A stretch of 64,000 nt of DNA from an uncultured Sutterella sp. (GTDB lineage: Bacteria > Pseudomonadota > Gammaproteobacteria > Burkholderiales > Burkholderiaceae_F). The stretch lies in contig CALESB010000022.1 of assembly GCA_937906995.1 (NCBI GenBank), positions 6,498 through 70,497 on the forward strand. The letters run 5' to 3'. The notes beneath the pieces were generated by a model. It was given only the letters and a program-made list of their open reading frames with translations. It was not told the DNA's origin and did not search any database. Position numbers and translations under genes: made by a program. Below are positions 44,202-52,430 of this stretch, in pieces; the first letter of the stretch is position 1; each line of letters starts with the position of its first letter.

Positions 44202-44981
44202 ATGACAACAATTCTTCATGCATCCCCTATCTTTGGCCCTGTTCATAGTCGTCGATTAGGTGTCTCCCTAGGCATCAATCTTTTACCTGGAACAGGAAAG
44301 GTCTGTACTTTTGATTGTATTTATTGTGAATGCGGTCGCAATGGTGAACGCAAAACACAAGAGAAGCTTCCAACGAGAGAATTTGTAATTCAAGAGTTAG
44401 AAAAAATGCTTCAAAAGATGCAAGCAGAAGGCCATGGTCCTGATGTTTTAACATTTGCAGGTAATGGGGAACCAACAGCTCATCCACATTTTGCAGAAAT
44501 CGTTGATGATGTGCTTCTTTTAAAAGAACGCTATTTCCCAAATGCACGCATTAGTGTCTTAACGAATGGAACTCAAGTTCATAAGCCACGAGTGTTTGAG
44601 GCTTTATTGAAGGTAGACGATAATATTCTTAAATTAGACACTGTTGATGATCGCTATATTCAGATCGTTGACCGTCCAGCTTCTCATTATTTAGCTAGCG
44701 AGCAGGTTGAATATTTTGCCCGCTTTAAAGGGAAAGCTAAAATTCAAACTATGTTTGTGAGAGGTATTTTAGCTAACGGTTTTGATGTTGATAATACATC
44801 GGATCACTATGTATTACCTTGGTTGGAAGCATTACAAAAAATTGCTCCAGAAGAGGTTATGATCTATACGATAGATCGAGAAACACCCGAAAAAGCCCTA
44901 CAAAAAGTACCAGCCGAAGTGTTAGACGCCATCGCTGAAAAAGTAAGGGCCCTAGGTATAAAAGTGAAAGTTTCGTATTGA
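44202..44981 (+). CDS. Radical SAM protein (Elp3/MoaA-like small form)
   Basis: 259 residues. VCTFDCIYCECGRNG carries a CxxxCxxC cluster motif (C35, C39, C42) plus C44, and LTFAGNGEPTAHPHFAEIV is the glycine-rich/GNGE-type SAM-binding strand. ISVLTNGTQVHKPRVFEAL and LKLDTVDDRYIQIVDRP match the small wybutosine-type radical SAM proteins (COG0731-like). Its substrate is unknown. It is a single gene between pth and the shared rplY terminator. Confidence 0.8.
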   Translation: MTTILHASPIFGPVHSRRLGVSLGINLLPGTGKVCTFDCIYCECGRNGERKTQEKLPTREFVIQELEKMLQKMQAEGHGPDVLTFAGNGEPTAHPHFAEIVDDVLLLKERYFPNARISVLTNGTQVHKPRVFEALLKVDDNILKLDTVDDRYIQIVDRPASHYLASEQVEYFARFKGKAKIQTMFVRGILANGFDVDNTSDHYVLPWLEALQKIAPEEVMIYTIDRETPEKALQKVPAEVLDAIAEKVRALGIKVKVSY

Positions 44982-44986
44982 TTAAT

Positions 44987-45019
44987 AAAAAAGGCATTCC
45001 ATTTGGAATGCCTTTTTTT
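44987..45019. terminator. Bidirectional terminator between radical SAM gene and rplY
   Basis: A 14-base-pair perfect stem with A/T ends (44987-45000 with 45005-45018) has a four-base loop and seven T on the plus strand, six T on the minus strand. It serves both convergent genes. Confidence 0.93.
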
Positions 45020-45037
45020 GCAGAACTAAGCGGTTGC

Positions 45038-45655
45038 TTAGGCAGCCGGCGTAGCAGCAGCTTCTTCCGTGACTTCTTCTGCTTCTTCAGCAGCGCCACC
45101 CTTCGTAACGACAGAAACCAAAACAGGATCTTCGCTACCGTGGACAACAGCGACAACACCTTCCGGCAATTGGAGGTCGGAGATGCGCAACGTGGTTTGA
45201 GCGGTCAAACCAGAGAGGTCAACAGAGATGAATTCCGGCAAGTTCTTCGGCAAGCAGGACACTTCGATGGTGCTACGAGCGTGGCTGATCAAGCCCTTGC
45301 TAACCTTAACGGCCGGGCTGTTTTCAGCGCCGAAGAAGTGCAACGGAACGCTCATCACAACGTTTTCGTCAGCGGCGATACGTTGGAAGTCGATGTGCAA
45401 AACTTGCGGCTTGTACGGATGCATTTGGAAAGCACGCAAAACAACGAGCTCTTCCTTGCCATCCAATTCCATCGTCAAAATCGAAGCATGGAACTTTTCC
45501 TTACGCAAAGCGTAGAAAATGGGGTTGTGTTCGAGCTCGATCGGCGTTGCACCGGACTTGCCGCCGTAAACGATACCCGGCAACTTGTCGGCGCGGCGCA
45601 GACGGCGGCTCGCACCCGTACCTTGCGCTTGACGCGTGGTGGCGATGATTTTCAT
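45038..45655 (-). CDS. rplY: 50S ribosomal protein L25/general stress protein Ctc
   Basis: 205 residues from the ATG at 45655, with GGAG eight bases upstream; the open frame extends 14 codons further but without family support. This is the long Ctc type, a 5S rRNA-binding L25 domain (about 1-95: IIATTRQAQGTGASRRLRRADKLPGIVYGG) plus the C-terminal beta domain (VPLHFFGAENSPAVKVSKGLI) and an Ala/Glu-rich tail. Codon use is more GC-rich and regular than that of its neighbours, as expected for a highly expressed gene. It follows prs. Confidence 0.95.
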   Translation of the reverse strand: MKIIATTRQAQGTGASRRLRRADKLPGIVYGGKSGATPIELEHNPIFYALRKEKFHASILTMELDGKEELVVLRAFQMHPYKPQVLHIDFQRIAADENVVMSVPLHFFGAENSPAVKVSKGLISHARSTIEVSCLPKNLPEFISVDLSGLTAQTTLRISDLQLPEGVVAVVHGSEDPVLVSVVTKGGAAEEAEEVTEEAAATPAA

Positions 45656-45708
45656 GAGATTTCTCCAAAAAATACAAAATTCCCGGGACGCGACCATCCA
45701 CTAGGAAC

Positions 45709-45761
45709 AAAGGGCATAAGCCCTTTTTAAAAAACATTTTTGCTCGTAATCGAGCAAAAAT
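45709..45761 (-). promoter_or_regulatory. Tandem hairpins in the rplY leader
   Basis: On the minus strand an 11-base-pair stem (45736-45746 with 45751-45761, loop of four) is followed by TGTTTTTT, the shape of an intrinsic terminator. A second seven-base-pair stem (45709-45715 with 45720-45726) follows about ten bases later. Both lie before the rplY start and after the prs terminator, so a second terminator or an attenuator for rplY are both possible. Confidence 0.5.
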
Positions 45762-45804
45762 TACAAAAGTAAGAGCGTTATTGTACTGATTTTTATACAA
45801 AAAC

Positions 45805-45842
45805 CAAATAAATAAAGGGGAAAGTTTTATCTTTCCCCCTTA
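45805..45842 (-). terminator. Intrinsic terminator after prs
   Basis: AAGGGGAAAG and CTTTCCCC (45815-45824 with 45831-45838) form a stem followed on the minus strand by TTTATTTATTT, about 20 bases past the prs stop. Confidence 0.85.
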
Positions 45843-45862
45843 ATAAGCTTAACGCTTAAATA

Positions 45863-46822
45863 TTAGTCTTCAAATAAAGCGCTCACAGAATCTTCACGAG
45901 CAATACGAGAAATCGTTTCGCCGAGTAAGTGAGCTGAAGACACTTGAATGATCTTACTGCAGTTTTGAGCAGCTTCATTCAAAGGAATGGTATCCGTGAC
46001 AACGAGTTCATCAAGTTCAGAGTTGGTGACACGTTCAACAGCTGGGCCAGAAAGCACTGGGTGCGTAATGTAAGCGCAGACCTTCGTAGCACCACGTTCC
46101 TTCAAAGCTTTGGCAGCATTACATAACGTACCGGCGGTATCAACGATGTCGTCGGTAATAATGCAGGTGCGACCAGCAACGTCACCAATCAAATTCATGA
46201 CTTCAGCAACATTTGGGCGAGGACGACGCTTGTCAATGATTGCCAAATCACAGCCTAAGGACTTAGCAAAAGCACGTGCACGAACAACACCACCGATATC
46301 AGGAGATACAACGATAAGATTGTCGTAATTACGGCTACGTAATTCACGAAGCAAAATCGGAGTAGCGTAGATGTTATCCACAGGAACGTCAAAGAAACCT
46401 TGGATTTGGTCGGCGTGTAAGTCCATCGTCAAAACGCGGTCAACACCAACGGATTGGAGCATATTTGCAACAACCTTGGCAGAGATAGCCACGCGAGCGG
46501 AGCGGGGACGACGATCTTGACGTGCATAACCGTAATAAGGCATTACAGCCGTGATACGGCGAGCAGAAGCACGACGCAAGGCATCAACCATAATGGTCAA
46601 TTCCATCACATTATCATTGGTGGGAGCGCAAGTGCTTTGGAGGATGAAGACATCGCGGCCGCGAACTTTTTCCTCGATTTCAACCATAACTTCTCCATCA
46701 GAGAAGTGGCTGACAACAGCTTTGCCAAGAGGAACATTGAGGTGATCTGCGACAGCTTGGGCAAGTTTGGGATTGGCATTGCCCGCAAAGACCATGAGAT
46801 TATCCGGGACCATCGGAACCAT
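45863..46822 (-). CDS. prs: Ribose-phosphate pyrophosphokinase
   Basis: 319 residues from the ATG at 46822; ATG at 46813 would give 316 residues and is nearly as likely. Prs makes PRPP from ribose-5-phosphate and ATP for nucleotide, His and Trp synthesis. FAGNANPKLAQAVADHLNVPLGKA, MPYYGYARQDRRPRSARVAI, MDLHADQIQGFFDVPVDNIYA and the PRPP loop CIITDDIVDTAGTLCNAAKAL are all intact. A leader of some 250 bases with several hairpins separates it from tRNA-Gln. Confidence 0.96.
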   Translation of the reverse strand: MVPMVPDNLMVFAGNANPKLAQAVADHLNVPLGKAVVSHFSDGEVMVEIEEKVRGRDVFILQSTCAPTNDNVMELTIMVDALRRASARRITAVMPYYGYARQDRRPRSARVAISAKVVANMLQSVGVDRVLTMDLHADQIQGFFDVPVDNIYATPILLRELRSRNYDNLIVVSPDIGGVVRARAFAKSLGCDLAIIDKRRPRPNVAEVMNLIGDVAGRTCIITDDIVDTAGTLCNAAKALKERGATKVCAYITHPVLSGPAVERVTNSELDELVVTDTIPLNEAAQNCSKIIQVSSAHLLGETISRIAREDSVSALFED

Positions 46823-46837
46823 GATATTACTCGTCAA

Positions 46838-47080
46838 AAGAAGAAGAGAGGACTCTTCGGTTTGTCTTGTACAGCTTACTAATGTAGAGCTGTTTCCCTT
46901 GACATCCCATCCTGAGAATCAGGAGCAAAGCGAATTCGGATACCGAGGCAACCGAAAGTACGTTGCAGGGTTCTTGCTGCTGACAGCAAAAGCTGTTCAC
47001 TTCACAAGCGAGCCGGACCGTCATGCCCTTTTTAAGAGGTGTATGAATTAATACCCTCTTGAGCGAATGAATCGCACAAA
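46838..47080 (-). promoter_or_regulatory. Long prs leader with several hairpins
   Basis: No credible gene lies here. On the minus strand the leader can form, in order, ACAGC/GCTGT (around 46985), GCAAC/GTTGC, TCCTGA/TCAGGA (46908-46922) and CAGCT/AGCTG (46875-46895). E. coli prs also has a long leader. Any regulatory role here is inference, and I did not recognise a known riboswitch. Confidence 0.4.
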
Positions 47081-47086
47081 AACAAA

Positions 47087-47115
47087 CGGGAGCTAGCACA
47101 TTATGCTTGCTCCCG
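47087..47115 (-). terminator. Terminator after tRNA-Gln
   Basis: CGGGAGC and GCTCCCG (47087-47093 with 47109-47115) form a GC-rich stem with an inner AGCA/TGCT extension. On the minus strand TTTGTTTTT follows directly. It ends six bases after the tRNA CCA. Confidence 0.9.
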
Positions 47116-47120
47116 AAAGT

Positions 47121-47198
47121 TGGCAGGGGTGGAAGGATTCGAACCTTCGAATGCCGGAATCAAAATCCGGTGCCTTAGGCCAGCTTGGCGACACCCCT
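47121..47198 (-). tRNA. tRNA-Gln (anticodon TTG)
   Basis: The minus strand folds into a full cloverleaf: acceptor AGGGGTG with CACCCCT, D arm GCC/GGC, anticodon stem CCGGA/TCCGG with loop TTTTGAT, T arm GAAGG/CCTTC with GTTCGAATC, discriminator G and an encoded CCA (47121-47123). The anticodon TTG reads CAA/CAG glutamine codons. It starts 12 bases after the ispE stop and is followed by a terminator, so it is cut out of the lolB-ispE transcript. The ispE-tRNA-Gln-prs order is common in betaproteobacteria. Confidence 0.97.
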
Positions 47199-47210
47199 AC
47201 AAATTCTGGG

Positions 47211-48065
47211 TCAGCACGGTAATGCTGACGATACCGGGTGTATTTTAAGACTTTTTACAAAAAAATGTTGCCATTTTTTAGGAAGGGTCTTAAAAATTCC
47301 CTCAGCTTCGTGTTCATTCATGATTGCAAATGCTGCAGAACCCGAACCTGTTAAACGAAATCTTTGGAAGTTATCTAATAAGTTAGCAACTTCTGGGTTG
47401 ACCATCTTAACGATCGGTTCAAGATCGTTATGCCCCAGATTTCGGAGAGTTGTCTCAGTGAGTTGTCTCTCGAAGATCGGTATTTTGACGCATTTTGAAT
47501 CCCTTGTCAAGTCCTTATGCGAAAAAATTTCTGGTGTACCTTGATGAACCCCTGGCCAGATAACCGCAAAGTGAGTTTCTGGAACGTCTATAGGAGTGAG
47601 TTTTTCACCAATTCCTTCAACCCAAGCATTTGTTCCCAAAAGGAAAAATGGGACATCAGCCCCTAATTGAGGGGCCATGGAAATTAATTGCTCCTTTGTG
47701 AATTTTAATTTCCATAAAAAATTTAGTCCCAGCATTGTTGTTGCAGCATCGGAAGAACCACCACCCATGCCTGCTCCTGCGGGAATTCTTTTTTTGACAT
47801 GAATTTCAGCGCCAAGAGAACAATTGGAGTGATTTTTTAACAATCGTGCAGCTCGAACACATAAATCTTTGTCTGGATCGCCGATCACATCCCCTGTGCG
47901 AATAATTTGTCCATCTTCTCTTAGAAAGATTGAGATTTCATCGTAGAGATCAATTAAAACAAATAGCGATTGTAAAGTGTGGTAGCCATTGTCCAAACGG
48001 CCCGTCACATGTAGAAATAAATTTAATTTAGCCGGAGCAAGAAGTGAGAGAGTTGATGTGTTCAT
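47211..48065 (-). CDS. ispE: 4-diphosphocytidyl-2-C-methyl-D-erythritol kinase
   Basis: 284 residues. IspE phosphorylates CDP-ME in the MEP isoprenoid pathway. LLAPAKLNLFLHVTGRLDNGYHTLQS is the start, RIPAGAGMGGGSSDAATTMLGLN is the GHMP-kinase ATP loop, and RLTGSGSAAFAIM is the third motif. Its ATG overlaps the lolB stop by one base, and the tRNA-Gln gene follows 12 bases after its stop. Confidence 0.95.
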   Translation of the reverse strand: MNTSTLSLLAPAKLNLFLHVTGRLDNGYHTLQSLFVLIDLYDEISIFLREDGQIIRTGDVIGDPDKDLCVRAARLLKNHSNCSLGAEIHVKKRIPAGAGMGGGSSDAATTMLGLNFLWKLKFTKEQLISMAPQLGADVPFFLLGTNAWVEGIGEKLTPIDVPETHFAVIWPGVHQGTPEIFSHKDLTRDSKCVKIPIFERQLTETTLRNLGHNDLEPIVKMVNPEVANLLDNFQRFRLTGSGSAAFAIMNEHEAEGIFKTLPKKWQHFFVKSLKIHPVSSALPC

Positions 48066-48628
48066 TAGTGACTTCCCAAAATTAAGAGCGTTAGAGTTAT
48101 AGCGGGCTCATTATTTGTTCCAGCTCGGCTCATTCGCAAGCGCTTAGGAGATTGATCCATATTTCTTGAGACTATTTCGATAGTCCAACCATTTTGTTCA
48201 ATGCAGTCAAATGGTGCTTGATCTGGACGTACTTTTGATGTCATAGACGGGTCCGCTTGGCCTTTTATCCAGTAGGATAAGCCGTCAACAGGTATAGTGA
48301 AACCTAGCGTTGTCAAAAGTAGCTGATCAATATTTTGAGCTTCGAGTGCCTCTTGGCCTAGTGCTTTTAGTTGGACTTTCTCTTGAGTTTTATTGATACG
48401 CGCAATTGTGCCTCCAAGTGGAGTTTTAAGATCCAAAATAATGTGATTTTTTGGATATAACACTAGTTCAAATCGTCCACTTTCGTTGGCTTGGTGATGG
48501 GCGCTTGTCATTGAAACACTAAAACGACCTTGGTAGCTTTCTAAAGCAACATCTTGTGGAAGACTCATACAACCGGTTAGTGCCGCAAGAGAAAAGAGGC
48601 ATAAAAAAAGTAAGCGGTAAAATCTCAC
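48065..48628 (-). CDS. lolB: Outer-membrane lipoprotein LolB
   Basis: 187 residues. LolB takes lipoproteins from LolA and inserts them into the outer membrane. The lipobox AALTGC places the lipidated cysteine at residue 20 (LFSLAALTGCMSLP). YQGRFSVSMT, GRFELVLYPKNHIILDLKTPLGGTIARI and VDGLSYWIKGQADPSM follow the LolB pattern. It lies 12 bases after the TPR gene and overlaps ispE by one base, giving a TPR-lolB-ispE-tRNA transcript. Confidence 0.9.
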   Translation of the reverse strand: MRFYRLLFLCLFSLAALTGCMSLPQDVALESYQGRFSVSMTSAHHQANESGRFELVLYPKNHIILDLKTPLGGTIARINKTQEKVQLKALGQEALEAQNIDQLLLTTLGFTIPVDGLSYWIKGQADPSMTSKVRPDQAPFDCIEQNGWTIEIVSRNMDQSPKRLRMSRAGTNNEPAITLTLLILGSH

Positions 48629-48640
48629 AATTTCCTCTTT

Positions 48641-50377
48641 TTAGTAAGTTAGATCAAAACGTTTAAAGAACTTTAATACTTCTTCAGAGTGATCTTTTGA
48701 TTGGCGAATTTTCTCAATTATTTCATCAAAACCACTTTGATTCTTAGTTACATAATAAAGTTCGGCCAAATGCATCAAAATTTCATTGTCAGAATTATTT
48801 TTCGCGGCTTCTTCTAGATATCGTTTGGCTAATTCATAATTTTGTACTTTGAAATAGTACCAACCAAGGGAATCTTGGATAGCATAGTTGTTGGGTTCAA
48901 GCTCAATTGCTTTGTTAAGTAATTGTCCAGCTTCTTCTAAGTTTTGATTGTTATTGATCAGTAGATAGCCTAAAGTATTATAGAAATCAGCGCGTTTAGG
49001 GAATTTGTTAATTCCTTCACGTAACAATTCAATGGCGTGTTCGTTTTCGCCTAAATCAGAAGCTAAAAGAGCAGTTTGGGCAATAATGCCAGGGTTATTA
49101 GGAGTTAGTTCCAACGCTTTTTTTATTTTTTTATAAGCATTAGAAAGATCTTTTTGGTTGTAATAAATTTGAGATTGTTCAAGCAATATTTCTGCTTTAA
49201 TGTTGGGATTGACTTTGGTATCTTCGAGCAAGTCAATAGCCTTTTTAAATTCTCCATTACGCTCTAATGAGCGTGCCTGCAGAACACGAGCTCGCGCAAA
49301 AAACTCACTTTGTGAATCGACTTTATTAAACCACTCAATCGCAGCAGAGTAGTGTTTTTTGCGAAAATCTAACAAACCCAGTGAGAAGTATGTTTGAGGC
49401 AAGCGATCAATCATGGTGGAATGCTCAATTGCTAAACGCTCAAATTGCATGAGGAAACGTTTAGTCTCACTATCAAGTGCAACAGCATCAGCAATTGTCG
49501 CTAAGCTAAAACTAAGTGCTGCAGATCGTTTTGAGTAGGGATCTAAAATAGGAAGTTGCTTTTTTACTCCCTCCGAATTCCGTGTACGAGCATAAGCTTT
49601 TGCAAGCCCAAGTTGAACATCTAAATTCTCAGGGTGTTTGCTTACAAAGTTTTCAAGTACTTTGACCGCTTGTGCTTGCTGCGTTTGAATTAAAGCATCT
49701 GCATACTCTAAGGCTGCAGAGGAGCTATTTGGTAGATCGGTATATGCAATTTTTGAGTAATGTAAGCTTTGTGAACGATCACCAGCTCTACGATAAAGCT
49801 TACCAAGCATGAGCGCTGCTAAGCCCTTGTTTTCACAAGTAGTTGCCAAGGGAATTACAAAGTCCAATACTTTCTTGGCATCATTTGTGCCTAATTCTGC
49901 TTGGATAGCGATACTTTCAAATTTCATCTCACGTTCTTGACGTGATTTTTGTTTATTTAGCAAACGGATTGCTTCTTTTTTGTTGTTGTCGCTCAAGTCA
50001 CCTGTTCTCAGGCGAGCTAAAAGAGAAGAAAAATTTGCCTCTTCATAGCCATTAGGAGAGAAGTCAACCCAAAGGTCACTAGCAGCCTTTGCTTCATGGA
50101 AAGCGTGAGCCGCATCGGCAATTTGAAAGGCTCTCTGTGCTAAACGAGGATCCTTAGTTTTCCTGGCAACTTCCATATAGGTCTGATAGGCAGTCGATGG
50201 ATCATTGCGTTGCAAAGCAAATTCACTAGCGATGATTTGAAATAAAGTCTCACCGGTGAGCTTATTTTTAGGTAAATCTTTCTCTGCAATAGGTTCGGCA
50301 GAACCAGATCCAACAATGAAGCAACCAGTTAAAAAAAATGTGCTTAAACGAGAAAATATGTAAGAGATGGAAGGCAT
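48641..50377 (-). CDS. Tetratricopeptide-repeat periplasmic protein
   Basis: 578 residues with an N-terminal signal (FFLTGCFIVGSGSAEP). The FLTGC near residue 19 resembles a lipobox, but a GSGSA|EP cleavage fits an ordinary signal peptide as well. About twelve TPR units follow, most clearly PNNPGIIAQTALLASDLGENEHAIELLREGI, FPKRADFYNTLGYLLINNNQNLEEAGQLLNKAIELEPNN and YAIQDSLGWYYFKVQNYELAKRYLEEAAKNN. TPR arrays before lolB-ispE are common in betaproteobacteria. The partner protein is unknown. Confidence 0.85.
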   Translation of the reverse strand: MPSISYIFSRLSTFFLTGCFIVGSGSAEPIAEKDLPKNKLTGETLFQIIASEFALQRNDPSTAYQTYMEVARKTKDPRLAQRAFQIADAAHAFHEAKAASDLWVDFSPNGYEEANFSSLLARLRTGDLSDNNKKEAIRLLNKQKSRQEREMKFESIAIQAELGTNDAKKVLDFVIPLATTCENKGLAALMLGKLYRRAGDRSQSLHYSKIAYTDLPNSSSAALEYADALIQTQQAQAVKVLENFVSKHPENLDVQLGLAKAYARTRNSEGVKKQLPILDPYSKRSAALSFSLATIADAVALDSETKRFLMQFERLAIEHSTMIDRLPQTYFSLGLLDFRKKHYSAAIEWFNKVDSQSEFFARARVLQARSLERNGEFKKAIDLLEDTKVNPNIKAEILLEQSQIYYNQKDLSNAYKKIKKALELTPNNPGIIAQTALLASDLGENEHAIELLREGINKFPKRADFYNTLGYLLINNNQNLEEAGQLLNKAIELEPNNYAIQDSLGWYYFKVQNYELAKRYLEEAAKNNSDNEILMHLAELYYVTKNQSGFDEIIEKIRQSKDHSEEVLKFFKRFDLTY

Positions 50378-50461
50378 AGTCTTGCTAAATTTAGGAATTC
50401 TCTTATTGTACTATCTCCCACTTAAATCATCGTAAGCCTTTTTCTGAGGATGTCATTAGTT

Positions 50462-51493
50462 ATGTCTAACTTTTCTGATCGTCTAATTCAATGGCAGAAA
50501 ATCTATGGTCGTCATGGACTACCTTGGCAAATTAAAGACCCTTATGCACGCTGGATTTCCGAGGTTATGCTTCAACAGACTCAAGTAGTGACAGTAATCG
50601 ACTACTATCACCGCTTTATGAGTAGATTCCCAACTGTTAATGACCTTGCTGTGGCCAGTGAAGATGAAGTTATGAGTTATTGGGCAGGTTTAGGTTACTA
50701 CACGCGTGCCCGCAACTTGCATAAAGCTGCAAAGATTATTGTTGAAAACTATCAAGGTATTTTTCCCAGGACTCGACAAGAGTGGGAAGCTTTGCCAGGT
50801 ATTGGGCAAAGTACGGCAGCAGCTGTGACTGCCTTTAGTTTTGGTGCTAAAGAAGCCATTATGGATGGTAATGTAAAGCGGGTTCTAGCTCGTAATTTCG
50901 CTATTGACAAGCCCATAACCACTCAAGTGGAAAAAGAGTTTTGGGCTTTAGCCCAGTCACTCTTGCCAGAAAAGGATATCGAAAGCTATACACAAGGTTT
51001 GATGGATTTAGGTGCAACCGTTTGTACACGTACGCCACAGTGCTTATTGTGTCCTTTTGAGGATACTTGTTTGGCTCATATGAAAGGCATTGAGAAAAAT
51101 TTGCCAGTGCCAAAACCTAAACGACAACGACCAGAAAAGCATCGCACTTTTTTTCTTTATTGGCATGAAAGTAGTGTTCAGCTAGTTAAGCGAACCGGAA
51201 AGGGGGTTTGGCAAGGATTGCATAGTCTGCCCGAAGTGGATGGCTCTATGAACGACGAACAAGTAGAGGATTATTTGTCTTGTCAAACCTTAAGGGTTAG
51301 AAATTGGCTCCGTTTAGAAACCATTGTGCATGATTTTTCACATTATCGTCTCTATATTGAACCCATTGCAGTTCATCTTCGCGAGCAAAGTGTGTTGAAT
51401 GGCGACAGTATGTGGGTTGATGCCACTAAGGTCTCAACTGTGGGAATGCCCGCACCGGTTGAGACCTTGGTTAAGAAGTTTTTAAATATTTAA
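50462..51493 (+). CDS. mutY: A/G-specific adenine glycosylase
   Basis: 343 residues from the ATG at 50462; an ATG 12 bases upstream is also possible. MutY removes adenine mispaired with 8-oxoguanine. HGLPWQIKDPYARWISEVMLQQTQVVTVIDYYHRFM, LPGIGQSTAAAVTAFSFGAKEAIMDGNVKRVLAR with the HhH-GPD Asp, and the [4Fe-4S] cysteines in VCTRTPQCLLCPFEDTCLA are present. The C-terminal NUDIX-like domain (KRTGKGVWQGLHSLPEVDG) recognises 8-oxoG. It is divergent from the TPR gene. Confidence 0.96.
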   Translation: MSNFSDRLIQWQKIYGRHGLPWQIKDPYARWISEVMLQQTQVVTVIDYYHRFMSRFPTVNDLAVASEDEVMSYWAGLGYYTRARNLHKAAKIIVENYQGIFPRTRQEWEALPGIGQSTAAAVTAFSFGAKEAIMDGNVKRVLARNFAIDKPITTQVEKEFWALAQSLLPEKDIESYTQGLMDLGATVCTRTPQCLLCPFEDTCLAHMKGIEKNLPVPKPKRQRPEKHRTFFLYWHESSVQLVKRTGKGVWQGLHSLPEVDGSMNDEQVEDYLSCQTLRVRNWLRLETIVHDFSHYRLYIEPIAVHLREQSVLNGDSMWVDATKVSTVGMPAPVETLVKKFLNI

Positions 51494-51504
51494 ATTTCAC
51501 AAAA

Positions 51505-52404
51505 TCATGCGCTTTGGCTAGTGCCTTTGTTTGGTGCTTTTGCTTGTCCGATGATTCGATGCCGAATGCCAACAGATCGGAATGTTTGGGTGAAACGTTT
51601 TGCGAGTTGCTCTGCAACATATACAGACCGATGTTGACCACCAGTGCACCCGATAGCTATGGTTAAGTATTGGCGATTTGTAGCCATATAACTCGGGAGC
51701 CATTTATGGATAAAGTTGGCGATATCATCAACCATTTCAATTGCCATTGGCTGTTTGTCCATAAATTCGATGATAGGCAAATCTCTCCCTGTGTATCGGC
51801 GAATTGTGGGGTCATAGTAGGGATTGGGGAGATTTCGAACATCAAAAACTAAATCTGCAGCAATAGGAATGCCATGTTTATAGCCAAAAGATTCAAATGT
51901 GAGAGTTAGATCTGCTTGTGGAGCATCTGCAAAGTTTTTAACCCATGTCCTTAGGGTATTGCTTTGTAGATTTGTTGTATCTAAAACATCAGCAAAAAGT
52001 GTAAAGGGTTCTAATAATTCACGTTCTGCAGCAATCACTTGGCTAAGAGAAATATTTGGATTGCTTTGTGATAAACGCAGGGTTAGAGGGTGACGACGTC
52101 TTGTTTCTGAAAAACGTTGGACAAGCTCTGGAGTGCTAGCAGTCAAAAATAGTACTCTGACATCCCATTCGCTTTGCTTGAGCTCTTGGATAATCTTTTT
52201 GGGAAGGTCCTTGTCGACAACGTGAGTTCTAGCGTCAACGGCAAATGCAACACAGTCCTGTGATTTGCCTAAATCTTGTGCGACTTGTACCAAATAAGGC
52301 AGTGGTAGATTATCAATACAATAGTAACCGGAGTCTTCGAGTTGTCGAATCGCAACCGATTTCCCTGAACCAGAAAGTCCTGTGACAATGATCAGTTTTT
52401 TCAA
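51505..52404 (-). CDS. rapZ: RNase adapter / P-loop nucleotide-binding protein RapZ
   Basis: 299 residues starting at a TTG (52404) with TTGGAG seven bases before it; the frame has no ATG near this point. RapZ binds GlmZ-type small RNA and nucleotides, controlling glucosamine-6-phosphate synthesis in enterobacteria. The Walker A motif is LIIVTGLSGSGKSVAIRQLEDSGYYCIDNLPLPYL. The C-terminal AIGCTGGQHRSVYVAEQLAKRF is the conserved RapZ motif. It closes the ptsN-rapZ end of the lpt operon. An hprK gene that often sits between ptsN and rapZ is absent here. Confidence 0.92.
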   Translation of the reverse strand: MKKLIIVTGLSGSGKSVAIRQLEDSGYYCIDNLPLPYLVQVAQDLGKSQDCVAFAVDARTHVVDKDLPKKIIQELKQSEWDVRVLFLTASTPELVQRFSETRRRHPLTLRLSQSNPNISLSQVIAAERELLEPFTLFADVLDTTNLQSNTLRTWVKNFADAPQADLTLTFESFGYKHGIPIAADLVFDVRNLPNPYYDPTIRRYTGRDLPIIEFMDKQPMAIEMVDDIANFIHKWLPSYMATNRQYLTIAIGCTGGQHRSVYVAEQLAKRFTQTFRSVGIRHRIIGQAKAPNKGTSQSA

Positions 52405-52430
52405 GACTATCTCCAAGTACAAAAGCAAAA

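Noticed and set aside
44978..45730. Long plus-strand open frame of 250 codons opposite rplY
   Set aside because: It is the mirror of the well-conserved, codon-biased rplY gene; biased codon use often leaves the opposite strand open. The translated sequence shows no family signal.
48641..50377. Lipoprotein assignment for the TPR protein
   Set aside because: The LTGC near residue 19 is inside the hydrophobic segment rather than at its end; an ordinary signal peptide cleaved after GSGSA is at least as likely.
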